From contig JAYGXS010000009.1 of the NCBI GenBank assembly GCA_036362985.1, positions 12,491,629 through 12,555,628 on the forward strand: a stretch of DNA of 64,000 nucleotides. Direction: 5' to 3'. Positions within the stretch are counted from its first letter, which is position 1. Each line of letters starts with the position of its first letter. This DNA comes from Ligula intestinalis. Taxonomy: Eukaryota; Platyhelminthes; Cestoda; Diphyllobothriidea; Diphyllobothriidae. Of the stretch, positions 11,301 to 22,386 are shown one piece after another. The position numbers were made by a program, and so were the translations under genes. The notes beneath the pieces were generated by a model. It saw nothing but the letters and a program-made list of their open reading frames with translations, had not been told where the DNA came from and did no database searches.

Positions 11301-11399
11301 TTTTATGCTGCTTTTCTGGACTCCGAACCAAAACATATCCTGGCCGTGGGTCGGCATTCTGTTCATTGCCTTCAGTTTAATATTTCTGATGAATCTTAG
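5343..11399 (+). CDS. WDR89: WDR89-like WD40 repeat protein, three coding exons
   Basis: Coding exons are 5343-5600, 10457-10807 and 10896-11399 (TAG stop). All junctions are GT/AG and phase 0: GAG|GTAAAT, ATTCAG|GCC, TTCAG|GTGAGC and AAACAG|GCT. Together they give about 370 residues, close to the usual 380-390 of WDR89. Exon 2 holds the family's most recognisable block: LCAGTDSVEDD, a lysine-rich insert, ILVWDVRSLTQPLSVLSDIH, SDCVTNLSF, LLSSSEDGLVCVSDV and an EDALLQ tail. Exon 1 carries the first blades (NFVLFDIKK, SGVVSLLDLKS). Exon 3 carries later blades, including AEAPVMYCGWLS and YHEKTLLSAVRLP. WDR89 is a predicted seven-blade beta-propeller scaffold whose molecular role is poorly defined; no catalytic residues are expected. 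The start codon follows the acceptor at 5337. The reading frame is intact in all exons although intron 1 is packed with transposons, which suggests the gene is functional. Confidence 0.85.
6241..6576 (+). mobile_element. PLE fragment, region upstream of the reverse transcriptase
   Basis: A 111-residue open frame whose second half, FSDITLTKPQSEALLLGLDF then CVPNRRINPAEIEAQFEDL, resembles the N-terminal conserved block of Penelope-like proteins (...LT..E..LLSLG..F.P...). The RT core does not follow; a TAG ends the frame at 6576 and the next few hundred bases are non-coding. It lies in the sense direction in WDR89 intron 1. The match rests on family pattern only. Confidence 0.5.
7555..7665 (-). 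mobile_element. tRNA-headed SINE carrying a hammerhead core (copy 1)
   Basis: Read on the minus strand, a B-box-like GGTTCGATC near 7635 belongs to a tRNA-like head, followed by a hammerhead core at 7606-7562. The core has GGCUGA (stem I), CUGAUGA, a poor stem II, GAAA, the two-pair stem III AU/AU with loop UGCC, and UCAGUC, which closes stem I with six pairs. It overlaps head-to-head with a plus-strand relative starting near 7655. Confidence 0.65.
7655..7790 (+). mobile_element. tRNA-headed SINE, hammerhead core damaged (copy 2)
   Basis: A good B box (GTGGGTTCGAGCC, about 7675) is followed by GGTATGG, then CGGCTAATAAGCC (stem II), GAAA and TGGCCATTCCAGTC. The CTGATGA half of the core is reduced to CTAA, so cleavage is not expected. 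The 3' part matches the family consensus very well. Confidence 0.65.
7845..8210. mobile_element. MITE E, copy 1, with TIRs of about 75 bp
   Basis: The left TIR (about 7870-7955) and right TIR (about 8130-8209) are inverted matches sharing GAAGATGA.TTGGC, AACATACGTTTGTTTT and CCTTTACATTTATAT. The centre is GC-richer and non-coding. A second copy in reverse orientation lies at 20165-20530. No transposase is present. Confidence 0.7.
8630..9226 (-). pseudogene. PLE GIY-YIG endonuclease domain
   Basis: The domain reads MCIYNFTCSSGASYIGRTTR, then RLSKRMREHHPAWL: the GIY-like strand, YIG, and the arginine/histidine helix of the PLE nuclease. Downstream it continues in frame as AFRVLYKVPAKHSKFLRQRI and NPILCAQKALVVALRL, interrupted by one TAA at 8895-8897 where relatives would be expected to have a glutamine codon. 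In PLEs this nuclease nicks the target so that the RT can prime. The stop makes this copy a pseudogene. Confidence 0.8.
9607..10085 (-). pseudogene. PLE reverse transcriptase palm, 5' truncated
   Basis: The minus frame is open from about 10085 to 9607 and starts before any ATG (IEKWLAEKLKPIRHQIAPYS). It then carries NVASLFTNIPLSETLEYL, a YGQIDGVAMGSPLGPILADA block and YARYVDDIF. These are RT motifs A (in PLEs LFTNIP replaces the usual aspartate-rich motif), B (AMGSPLGP) and C (YVDD). The YVDD pair is intact. The frame then breaks near 9620, and the linker to the nuclease continues in other frames. It is truncated at the junction with the inverted tail near 10090. Confidence 0.85.
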
Positions 11400-12135
11400 T
11401 AGCTAGTTGTTTCTAAGACATAAACTGTAAATATACATATATTTAAAGCGTTTCTCGAACGAATTCTTTTGTGTCTGCCTGCTCCTACCGTTCTGCAAAG
11501 GTTAGTTGCGGGATACCTGTGCATTCCGGCATGCAACTCGTTGTGTTTGGCCTTATTAAATTGAAAAATCAATGATCTGTGGTATTCACTCACAAAATAT
11601 AATGACGCAGATATCAGAGGCTGAGGGTAGTTCGTTCTGTGCGCTGGGCAAGTGCTGACATTCGCAAATCTCAAAGGATACAAGCTACTCACCTCGTGGA
11701 CGCGTAACTTACGTGGTGAGCGTAGAGTGCTATTGGGCAAGTAGTTTTGCCATCGATGGCCCACTTTTGGACGGGTAGGGGTGGAGATGGGGCTTGATTT
11801 GCACTTTCTGCCTTAGCACATCATAAGCGGCAGAACAAGGTGCTGATCCAGTTTTGTGTCTCGTGCACGTTCACATCTTAAGTAAAGATCTGGTTGACGG
11901 AAGCATTCCAGTCTGTCTTTCTCGACGCGTCGTCTGGGATGTCCTTAGTTGTGCTGTCAATGAAGCGGGTTTATGTCCATCTCTGGGTGGCTGGTCAAGC
12001 CTGACCGCTAATGAAGATGGTAGGTGGTCATGCAGGTGTGTGTCTTAGCCCATTGTTGGATTAGGAATCTCCACCGGAATCCCAATTGGGAGTAGTTGGG
12101 AGGGGGAGAAAAGCCGAGATCTCGACCGGCTTGAG
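11400..12135. other. Downstream flank of WDR89, no gene seen
   Basis: An ATTAAA-type signal occurs near 11553 and could serve polyadenylation of WDR89, but no signal stands out. Nothing else was recognised. Confidence 0.4.
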
Positions 12136-12861
12136 CTAAACGTCTGCGAGGGTGAGGTGGATGCCTAGCCAGGAACTGAAGGCGGAGAGATGCTGACAGT
12201 CATGCGGACAAACGCTGCAGTCGGGTATGGATGGGTCGAGCCGGTGTTGGTATTGGCGAAGGGCCACTGAGTAGCCACTACGTATTTGAACCAGTGTACA
12301 GCGAGTGACCCTCGGAAGTTGTTCTGACGCCGCAATTTGAGGTGGATAGCTGTCCAAAAAGACCATGGGGTGATAACCTCGTTTTTCCTCGACAACGGCT
12401 CTCCGGTGAAGACGCTGGAAGCCTGTCTTTGTGGCATAACCATCAACGGATAGAGACGAGGCCACAGCTTCCTTGTGCAGAGCTCGAATAGACGGCAATA
12501 CGTTGCGGCTAGGCTCAGGAGCGTGGCAACGATGATAATAAGGATAGCCGGGTTGCGAACAGGTCCACCAGAACTGCTGGCCTAAGAGTGTGTTGTGAGG
12601 AGCAACCGGCAGGATGGAAGCCTCTGAATGAAGGTGATCTATAGGCGACATTTTATAGCGACCCGTGATCGTGCGGAGGGCGGCGTTCTGTGATATTTGA
12701 AGGCGGTGGATGCTGGAAGAATGGTTTGTGGGAGACCAGATTGGTGCTGCATAGGTAAGATGCGGTTTGGCCAGCGCTTTGAATGTGGTCGCTAACGTCT
12801 CTTTCGCACAGGCGCAGGATGTGCCCGCAACAGCCTTGAGGACCTTATTGCAGCCGCTCAC
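12136..12861 (-). mobile_element. Jockey-like non-LTR retrotransposon, C-terminal part of ORF2
   Basis: A 241-residue open frame. It begins in the post-RT region (LTYAAPIWSPTNHSS, LQISQNAALRTITGRY) and ends with LPRVTRCTLVQIRSGYS, RLDPSIPDCSVCPHDCQH, the cysteine-histidine knuckle typical of ORF2 C-termini in Jockey-type elements. The RT core is absent and the 5' part is lost. The tail HLSAFSSW has lost the final cysteine that usually follows HLF.C. The frame itself is intact over 726 bp, so this is a fairly young fragment. Confidence 0.75.
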
Positions 12862-12998
12862 TTTGCCTGCAACCTCCCTGGCGTGGTTATGCAGGTAGGC
12901 ATAGCCTACGATTACGTGGGGTTACTTTGTTCGATGGGCAGAGTGATTCTCAGAAGCCGACTCCACGCTGAGAACATGTCCCCTGGCCGTGGTTCGAA

Positions 12999-13304
12999 CT
13001 AATATTCAGCGCCTGCATGGCTATCCTCGATGGTCCTCAGCAGAGGTATTGGATCCTTGTCTCGTGTACTTCGCCTGAGGTATCTGTAAAATACTTTGGG
13101 GTTGACTGTGGCATGGTTCGGCAGATCTATTTTGAAATCCCGTCTTATCGTAAGAATAAGACCCCTGATCCGATTTATCTGCCATTTTTCGCATTTGAAG
13201 ATGCAGGACTCCTGTCCGTAAGCGATTTTTTCTGCAGCTTCCGCTTCTTGGTACTTTCTAATTTTAAGTCTTGCGTAAACTGTCGTGCTCTGTCGGTCAA
13301 CCAT
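12999..13304 (-). mobile_element. Non-LTR retrotransposon fragment, endonuclease-RT linker
   Basis: The C-terminal half, NPKVFYRYLRRSTRDKDPIP then LLRTIED, matches the linker between endonuclease and RT in CR1/RTE-type ORF2 proteins (..FY.Y.RS.T....I..L...DG). The region to about 13520 on the same strand looks like decayed endonuclease sequence. With 12136-12861 it may be the remains of one element lacking its RT, or of two different ones. Confidence 0.5.
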
Positions 13305-13651
13305 TGCCTCGAAAGCGGACTGGTTTTCTATGAGCCTTTCGTGGAATGTCTTCCAGTCCCTCGTTATATTTCGAAAAATAGAGATTCACACTCAGTGCGC
13401 AGGCCGAGCTCCAGTTATAGTCATTCCCGAACCAGGATATCAGATATTGTAGCAACATTTTCAAACTCCTCTAGCGAGGAAACATCAGCTACGGAAGCTC
13501 TTATCAGTAGGCCGTAGGGTGTAAGGACATTGCGGCTGGATGAATCTGGTACTTTAATGAATAGCCAGATTGCCTCGGAAGTACACACCAGTTAAGCCGT
13601 TGAGGCAAAAACGGTAAGTCCATTTTTTCATGTACAGTTGGTTATCTAAGG

Positions 13652-15120
13652 AAAGCAAAGGATTTTTACAAGCAACTCTCTGTTACTCAAAAGCAGCTCA
13701 AACTACGGCCCCCAAAGACTTACAGCAATAAAGAGATGGCCGTTCTTCACAAAAGGGCAGATTGAGATTTTTCAAGGAATATTATATTGTTTAGAAACGC
13801 TACATTTATTGAGTAGAAGGAAAAATTCCGAAACAGTGAAAATCGCGCGTACTAGGTACACTTTGGTTTTAAATATAGAGAAAGCCTGCCTCTGCAAAAG
13901 CCGAATGAATAAAGTAGCACAAGTATAATTACGTTTGAAATAATCCTTTTGTAAAATTTTTGGACATATTTGCTTCCATCTTACGTGCAATGTAATGTGT
14001 GGCTGTTACCGAAGAGCCCAAATTTCGAGTATGTATCCCAACACGGTTTCACGCAAATTGCTAGATGTTTATACCGTTTATACGTTACATGAGTTGCGTT
14101 GAACTAAAGCGAGCAGATTTTGCTTGATTTTGCCGATCGAGGGGTCACAGGATTAAGATATTTTGTAAGCTCACGTGCAGGCATGCCAGTCAGTATCTAA
14201 TAAATGTTAATAGAATTGTCGAATCCAGTCGTAAACGTTCCATTTTTTGTACACTTAGAGACATTCCCTTCCGACATTTTGCTTTGCAATTATTTTGAAA
14301 TTTCGATTAAGTCGGAGTTCAGAACTTTCTTGGAATTTTGATTAACATTTTGCGATTTTGACTGGCTCCAGTCGATTGGCCATAAATAAGGATTATATTC
14401 TATGTGCTTACCAAAACCTTCAAAATCAGATATTTGTTAAAAGCATTTATCTTAATAAAGGCTTTTAAGCATTCTTACTTATACAGCTGTCTGTTTGGGT
14501 CATGGTTTTAGAAACGCCCAGGCATGTCTACTTCTTGTCGAGAAAAATAAACGTCCACTACAAAAGTTGCGAAGGAATATGCCTAAGATTATTAAAAGGC
14601 TTTTCATAAAAAATTACCTATTGAAGAGACATTTTAGTTAGGTATTTTGTCGTCAAATACCTGCGTTGTTTTTTCAAAGTTTGAATCAAGATCAAAAAAG
14701 GAAATTTTAGCCAGTTCTTTTCTTTTTATACCTGTGCAATTGTCACTATGTGTGCTTACTTCTAGGCTTAGTTCTTAGATAAAAAATACAAAGTATAATA
14801 GCAGAGTCTCAACTACGATTTTGAAAAAACTAATCGCCTTCTGTCCATTTCGCTTCAAGTTTTTTTGATAAATTAATTATGTTTTACAAATATAAACTGT
14901 TTGGGCATCCTTTGCATATGGTTTGACAGAAAATTGGTGATATGTTTGGTTGTTTGTATATATACTTGTTTACGGTTATTTTCGGTGGGGTAAAGCAAAT
15001 AACAGCCTTATAAGGTTACTAAGGTTATTATATATATGACGCACGACTTTTCAGATTTACAAAATGGAATTGTTTAAACGTATTCGGCTCTTTTCTTACC
15101 AAAATCATGCGTTATCCTTT
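13652..15120. repeat. AT-rich dispersed repeat D, copy 1
   Basis: Aligns by eye over about 1.4 kb with 19955-21745 in the same orientation. Shared landmarks are CTTACAGCAATAAA, TGTGCTTCCAT-like and ACGTGCAAT segments, GAAGAGCC.AAATT and TTACTTCTAG.CT. Identity looks moderate. There is no coding potential or identifiable terminus, so it is an unclassified repeat or an old segmental duplication. Confidence 0.6.
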
Positions 15121-15540
15121 GGTATAAATTGGACGGCAGTCATGCCAAGAAATGTAATTTCAAGGAGGCACTTGTCAAGAAACCGATTTAATGGATCCTG
15201 TTAAATCCAAATTAGTATGTTCCATAGATCTCCAACATAGTCTGTAAAGTAAACTAATCTTTATATACGACCTTTTGTGAGAATGTAGCGTAGGTTACCT
15301 ACTGCAATGAATATTCGATTTGTCTACTATGGCTGAGCAAACGCTCGCAGGCAACAGCTTTGTCTGTCGCATTTCTTTTACTAATTTTTTGGTACCTATT
15401 TTTTACAGTGGCAGATAAGCGAACACCGATATATTGGACGACACACTCGTCTGTCCGGGATGCCTTTGGAGTTCATAATCGAGCCTATGCTGCAAAAGGG
15501 CTATTGATATAAACAAAAGGGCATAACCTTCAAAGACAAG

Positions 15541-15690
15541 AGAGACTAGGATCGCCATTTCTGGCTTTTTAGCAATCGTCAGCTAATCATATTGAACTCA
15601 AGTTTTGTCCCTAGAAATTGGTTTCCTGCTTTAGTTTCGAACCCAGGACCTTGTTAGTCAGAAATATGAGGCTCTAACCACTGCAAAAAA
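15541..15690 (-). mobile_element. tRNA-headed SINE with an intact-looking hammerhead ribozyme
   Basis: Minus strand, 5' to 3': GCAGTGGTTAGAGCC (A-box-like), GGGTTCGAAAC (B box), a spacer, then the ribozyme core at 15588-15544. Stem I is GAUUAG paired with CUAGUC (six pairs, one G-U). The core parts are CUGACGA and GAAA. Stem II is GCU/AGC with loop AAAA. Stem III is two pairs (A-U, U-A) around loop GGCG. The cleavage triplet is AUC. All invariant residues of a type I hammerhead are present. This matches the minimal hammerheads known from PLEs and schistosome Sm-alpha SINEs. Activity is inferred. Confidence 0.75.
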
Positions 15691-15992
15691 ATGCGTGCGG
15701 GGTTGTTTTATTTCGCGATCACGGAGGGTGGGGGCTCGTGCTTGGATAGGGGATCGTCGGGGTTCTTATCGTGAAAAACGAAATTAACCCACAGGTTTTG
15801 GAGGCGTAAAAATATTTGAAAGTCTGAACAATGAAGGTAAACGTTTCCTTAAGTTGAAAGGATAACCAAAACACTTTCGCTAGAGAAATAAATCTATTAT
15901 AAATTAAAAATATGTTCAACATATTTGCGTTATTTAATTACCTTTTCTTACAGCTAGAGGCTTAACTTCTGAAAAATGTTCGAACGTTTCCA

Positions 15993-18900
15993 GTGCTGTC
16001 AAATTTTTGTCCGTCTCCATCAGCACCGACAGCTCCCTGCATGCAATCTCACGCAAGAGGCAACCGCCTGCATAAAGTGATGAATAAGTCTAAATTGAGC
16101 TTTCTTTACACTAATGCCCAAAGACTTCCCTCAAAAATTGATGAACTCAAGGCAGTACTTTCGGAGCGGAAACTTGATTTAGTTGCCATAACGGAAACGT
16201 GGCTCAAAACAGAAATCACAGATTCGGAGATTTCGGTTACAGCATACCAGCTTTTCCACAAAGACCGCCAAAACCGAGAAGGAGGTGGGATTGTCGTGTA
16301 TGTCAGAACTGAAATCTCTGTTGTATAAAGAGAACACACTGTAGCCCAGGAGTATGAGTCCGTCTGGTTAAAGATCAAGAAGGCAAATTCACAGAACCTT
16401 GAATTCCTGGCCGTTTACCGGCCACCGAACATTCTGAGTGGAGCCGACGACTCGCTCCTTGGTCTGGTGAAAGAAGCTGCTAGCCACCAGGAGGTTCTCA
16501 TCGTTGGTGACTTCAACGCCCCTGCAATTGAATGGAACAACCTGACAGTGGAGGCGGCGTCAACTTCCTTGAGTTCCAAATTAATGGATCTCACGCTTGA
16601 CCTATCTCTAGTTCAGAACGTTAAGGGCATAACCAGATTTCGAGAAAACCAGCGGGCTACTTGTTTGGATCTCATTTTCATGAAGGATTCATCCTACATA
16701 GATGAGGTGCATTCAAGTGCTCCGCTCGGTAAGAGTGACCATACGACGCTACTGTGGGATTACTCACTCCATACTCAACGGCTGAGGAAAACGGAGCACC
16801 AGCCAAACATATGGAAGGCAGATCTCAATTCAATGAAGAGTGCACTATCGTCCGTGAATTGGGACTGCCTACTCAAGGGGGATCCGGAGAAGGATTGGAG
16901 ATCACTCAAGAGGGTTGCATTAGATCTGATTAAGCGCTTTTGTCCGGTGAAGGTACAAAAGACGGCTATTCGTTCTGCCTGGTTGACGAGAGACCTTGAC
17001 AGGCAACTGAATAAGAAGAATAGGAAATGGAAGTAATTAAGGAAAACTGGGTCGCCAGTACACCTCGAGGAATTCCGGCACCAGAGAAATGCAGTAAAAA
17101 ATCAATTCGCCAGGCCAGGAAAAACGATGAATCAAGAATCCTCCAACAGGCTGAAGAAAAGCCCAAAATTCTATTCCGCTATAAGAACAGTAGATTAAAA
17201 AACAAGGACCCTGTCGCAGTACTTAAGAATGATGATGGTGGAGAAGTCGTTGAGAATGACGAGAAAGCCTAGTACTGTAGCCGGTTTTTTGCCTTGGTAT
17301 TTACTAGGGAAACCGAGCTTCATTTTGATAATGCCAACAGTGCTGTTGTAAACGCTGGTCCAGCACTTCATTATCTACTATTTCTAACATCTGTAGTTGA
17401 GAGGGAGCTGCAGAGCCTCAAAGAAGCAAAGTCATCCGGTCCAAACAATATACCAGCCAAGTTCTTGAAAGAATTGGCAAGCAAACTCTCAGAGCCCCTA
17501 GCACATATTTTTCGTTCTTCATTTGAACTAGGCAAATATTTACCCGATTTACAAGGGCGGAGCCCGAACGAAGGTCAAAAATTACCGGCCCGTCAGCCTT
17601 ACTTGCATTTGTTGTAAGGTGATGGAAACGATAATTAAAAAGGCGACAATGAAGTTCTTGGAGGAGAACAACCTGCTGTCAGGGCTCCAACAAGGCTTAA
17701 GAAAGAACCATTCTTGCCTTTCCAGCCTTCTACTCTCCACTGAGCAGTGGACTCGCGCACTAGATTAAGATGGTAAGGTTGACGTCATCTATACGGACTT
17801 CAAGAAGGCATTCGACAGCGTCCCACATAAGCGTCTAATGTATAAATTGTCAGAAATTGGCATAAGAAGAAACCTGCTGGCATTGATCACAGATTTTCTC
17901 AGAGGGCGATCGCAAACTCTGTGCATCGGTGACTCAAAGTCAAACCCTACATCTGTTCTGAGTGGCGTCCCCTAAGGCTCTGTCTTAGGACCACTGCTCT
18001 TTCTTATCTATATCAACGACTGTGTCAACGACCTGGGTTGCAGCGCTATCATGTTTGCCGACGACGTCAAACTCTGGAGAGCCATCAGGTCTGACGCCGA
18101 TGGGATAGCGCTTCAAGAGAGTCTCAATCGACTTAGCTGCTGGTCTGCTCGTGGGCTCTTAAACTTAAACATTAGTAAGTGTGTGGTTTTAAGACTCCGT
18201 ACTAGAAGGACTGATGAGGAAAACGATTCCTTCCAATGCCTCCTCGATGGGCACCCGCTTTCAACTGTGAACGAAAAAAAGGTCTCGTTGTTCTAATAAA
18301 TTCCTCACTTAAACCATCTACTCAGTGTGTAAAGGCAGCTAAACGCGCGACACAGGTGCTGTTTGCGATTTGGCGGGGATTAGTCAACATTGACAAGGAG
18401 CTCTTCAGGAAAACCTATGGAGCGTTTGTTTGGTCCCATTTGGAGTATGCTGTCCAGGCCTGGCGTCTTTGGTTCAAGAAGGATTACCTGCACCTGTAAC
18501 GAGTGCAGGTGAGGGCTACGAAAATTTGTCAAGAATCTTGGTCATCTGCCTTATGAAGACATACTGACCGAACTTGATCTTTTCCCTCTCAATTATAGGC
18601 AACTCCGCGGGGACCTGATACAAACCTGCCGTATTGTTAGAGGCCGAGACTGCGACCTAGAATTTGATTATTTCTTCGAATTGGCTCACACTGACCATCT
18701 GCGAGGTCATCCTTTTAAACTACAGAGGAAACCGGCCCGTATCGACGTTCGACGAAACGCCTTCTCTCAGAGGGTCATTGGAGCGTGGAACGGACTCCCG
18801 GAGCATGTGGTCCTCTCAGATACTGTTGACATTTTTAAACACAAACTTGATTCTCATTTGCTGAGATACTGTGGCAGATATAATGAACAAAGTGTCAGTA

Positions 18901-19026
18901 GCAGCACCTTGCAACTGGCTCTCACTTATCGCCGATGTTAAGCTTACATTTGTACATTTGTACTTTGTACTATTGCTACGGTGGACCTATTATGCGATTT
19001 CGGTTATGAATAATAATAATAATAAG
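15993..19026 (+). mobile_element. CR1-like non-LTR retrotransposon, nearly full-length, inactivated
   Basis: Endonuclease motifs run in order: FLYTNAQRLPSKIDELK (about 16100), AITETWL, VYRPPN, LIVGDFNAP (about 16500), LDLIF and KSDHTTL (about 16730). RT follows: KSSGPNNIPAKFLKELASKL (about 17430), DVIYTDFKKAFDSVPH (about 17780), VLSGVP-stop-GSVLGPLLF (about 17955), and MFADDVKLW at 18051 with the catalytic FADD pair. The C-terminal LRGHPFKLQRKPARIDVRRN, FSQRVIGAWNGLPE is at 18700-18800. It ends in an (AAT)n tail at 19008-19026, typical of CR1-type elements. Inactivating lesions include TAA at 16326-16328 and 17034-17036, frameshifts near 17272 and 17565, a stop near 17766 and TAA at 17972-17974 replacing the glutamine of P-Q-G. 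No ORF1 is visible. Confidence 0.9.
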
Positions 19027-19954
19027 GTTTATTTGTAAAGCACATCTTTGGCGCTCAAGGGCGAAAGCCGTCTTCCCTTAATAATGTGACTTGAAGTGAC
19101 TACTGTATGTCAAGAAAACCAGCCTTACCACCCCTGGTAACCTCTCCCTGTGGTGTCTTACAAGTTTGATGTCCTTCATACCAACTAAGAAAGCTCACTT
19201 TGACTTCCACTCAAAATTACCCTATGTACACATATCGCAGATGTTGTTATTCACATTCACACTAATAGGAATTTCGTGTTTTCTAGGTTCCGCCATCTCA
19301 CGCCTACCCCATTAGCTGTCAAAAAGGATGCATTCGTGCACATTCCTCGAGAGGAAGAATAAGTATGAAATCCCAAATAAATTCCTGAATCTGGGGCACC
19401 TGAACCTCACCTGTGTCTCACATATTCGCTCAAGCTTTCTACAGACACCTTTATGGCGCTTTCCTAGGTAACAGTTGCCCTTACCGCCACCGTTCTGATG
19501 ATCTATTTTGCTCCCGACGCGAACACCCCCGTGAAGGCGGACGCCTCTTATACTGCAATGGGCGTGGTTCATCAACAGGAGGTGTGGTCCGACTGCCACA
19601 CTCTTACCCGAAGACCGTACTATCATGGCGCCAGACATCTGCCCCTATTCGGCTGTCAATCCAATTCAACCACGTATCGAATCAGGTAATGAAGAACGAA
19701 ATCCTCTTTTAACTTGCGTATATTATCTCCTTTAATTTAGGGCCAGCTCTGCAGGTTGAAGTTACTATAATATTCGTAGGTATTCAGTTATCGTGACAAC
19801 TTTGTCATGTTCCCAGAGTATAAGCCTTTTTGAGCTTGCATAGAACAACGAATACATCATTTACTGTAGTATTCGTCAACTGAACCATATCGCAAATATC
19901 AGCTACATCTAAAGCTTCCGGAATACACTAGGTGGCCAAAATCATGCAATCCTA

Positions 19955-21745
19955 CGATTTTTACAATTAACTCCCTCTTACTCAAACTCAGCCCAAGCTG
20001 TGGCCCCCAAAGTCTTACAGCAATAAATTTATGATCGTTCTCCACAATAGGGCAAATTATGATTTAGGAAGGAATATAATGTTTGATAGAAACACCAGCT
20101 TTTTTAAGTGGAAAATTCTGAAAAATTGGAAATCGGGCGTACTAGGTTAACTTAAGTTTTACATGTAGCGTCTCTTGGCTACGGCAGAAGCGGCCGCAAT
20201 CAGGCTACGCCGACCCATCCTTTGCGCCCAAAAGAATTTCGTCGCGGCACCACAGTTACCATGGTCAAAAGCTGCTAATCCAACAGCCAGCGGCTTAACA
20301 CCTCAACCGACTACCAGCTCCCCCTAACGCGGATCAAATTTTGACCCCGTTTTGACCCCCCATTCCCCCTCCCCTGACAACCGTCCTTCCTTTTTTCTAC
20401 TAACCCGCATAGTCAATTTACTTAATTACCCTATAAATGTAAAGGCCTGATGAGAATTATCGAAAACAAACGTATGTTCGCCAATTCATCTTCTGAATTT
20501 TTCAATGGGAATTTTCGCAAATGTAAAATTACGTAGGAAAATAATCAATTTGTCAAGTTTTCGAATAAATGTGCTTCCATATAACGTGCAATATAGTGTA
20601 TGGTTATTACTGAAGAGCCTAAATTTAGAGTATGTATTCTTACACGTTTTCACGAGAATTGCTAGTTGTTTCTTTTTTTTATGCATCGCTTGACTTATGC
20701 TAAACTAAGGCAACCACGTTTTCGCTTGATATCCTCCATTGGGAGAGCACAGGATTAATGTATTGCCGGTCAGGTACCAAAAAATTTAAATAGAATTGTC
20801 GGGAACAATTGTAAACGTACCCTTGTTCGTACACTAAGAGTGTTTGCCTTCCGCTATATTTTTTGTAATTATTTTGATATTGATATTGCGAAAAGGTTCA
20901 GATATTCAATGAAATTCTAAGAAGGATTTTACGATTTTCACTGGCTTTAGTCAATTGAACATAAATAATGAGTATATTCTTTGCTTACCAAAACTTTCCA
21001 AAAACGATATATCTTGAAAGCTTTTACATAAATAACCAGCTTTTAAACTTTGTATATCTAGCAACTCTCTTTGAGTGTCATATTTTCAGAACTACCCAAA
21101 CATTTGAAGTCATTGCCGAGAACAATGAACGCCTACTTCAAAAGTCGCTAATAAATATGCTCAAGGTTGACTTAGAAAAATTCTAAAAAAAAGAGAACTC
21201 TTGAAAAAAGGTTTACTTTGATATTTTGGCGTCTTATGTCTGCGTACTTTAATTTTTTATGATAAAGTCAAGGTTAGAATGTGAAATTTTGGCCAGTGGA
21301 TTGATTTCTCTAAAAACTAGGGGTATCTCTACTGTTATAAATGAAAGAGCTTCTTGTTTTATCTAAAACGGAACAGTTTTCAGCATATTTGGTTACTTCT
21401 AGACTAAGTTCTACCATAAAAAAAATACGTTGTAGTGGCAATACTATCAACGGCGATTTAAAAAAAAAACTGTTTTGCAATGTCCCGTGACAACCCTGTA
21501 AAATATTTGCTATGTTAACTGTCTCCAACTTCATACCGACTGTACAATTTATTTGGTTGCCATATACTAATAAAGTTCTCAAACGCATTCCTTGCCTGTC
21601 ACCCCTCAAATATCAAACATAAATTTAATATGGGGTAATGCGAAGAACAATTTAAAAAGTGCATTACTCAATTTTAAAGCACGAAACTTGGCAGATTTGC
21701 AAAATGTAAATTTTCAAACTTATTTTGCTCTTCTATTCCAAAAAG
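19955..21745. repeat. AT-rich dispersed repeat D, copy 2, with nested MITE
   Basis: Direct-orientation partner of 13652-15120. Copy 1 runs through uninterrupted, whereas copy 2 is split at about 20165-20530 by MITE E. This shows the order D, then E. Confidence 0.6.
20165..20530 (-). mobile_element. MITE E, copy 2, one TIR retained
   Basis: Reverse complement of 7845-8210. The right end (GTAAAGGCCTGATGAGAAT, AACAAACGTATGTTCGCC, TTCATCTTCTGAATT) is the counterpart of the left TIR of copy 1, and the GC-rich centre (TTCGTCGCGGC, GTTACCATGG) matches too. The opposite TIR is missing. Confidence 0.65.
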
Positions 21746-21807
21746 AAACGATTTATCTCTTGATTACACTAACCTTAGTTTCTATTCTCCTCATCTTTTC
21801 CGAGCAG

Positions 21808-22386
21808 CTTTCTCCATGACCCCGAGAAAGGACCATCGGGAATTGAGAAAATCCGCTTGAAACTATTCTATCTGCCTCGTTTCCTTCGAGAACCTAGATG
21901 TTTCCTTTAACCACCGCTGAATCAAACGAAGCCACGTGGAATTACTCAGTCTAAAATGCTGTAGCTTCGTTGAATACTCACCTTTATCAGACCACCCACA
22001 CCTATTTCTGCTCTACTTCTTTCTTCCTAAGCAGTTTTTTCTCGTGCACACTTTTGAACATGGAGGCCCGTTGAACACTGTCTCCATTTTCACTCTTTCT
22101 CCATGACCCCGAAAAAGGACCATCGGGAATTTAGAAGATCCGCTTGAAACTATTCTCTCTGCCTCGTGTCCCTCGTGTCCCCCGAGAACCTAGATGTTTC
22201 CATTAACCACCGCTGAATCAAACGAAGCCACGTGGAATTACTCAGTCTAAAATGCTGTAGTTTCGTTGAATACTCGCCTTCATCAGACCACCCACACCTA
22301 TTTCTGCTCTACTACTATCTTCCTAAGCAGTTTTTTCTCTTGCACAGTTTTTTAACATGGAGGCCCGTTGAACACTGTCTCCATTT
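21808..22386. repeat. Tandem duplication, 287-bp unit x2
   Basis: Unit 1 starts at 21808 and unit 2 at 22095, both with CTTTCTCCATGACCCCG. They match almost base for base through ACCATCGGGAAT, GAATCAAACGAAGCCACGTG and GGAGGCCCGTTGAACACTG. Unit 2 has a short extra CTCGTGTCC repeat. No ORF or terminal structure is present. High identity suggests a recent duplication. Confidence 0.85.
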
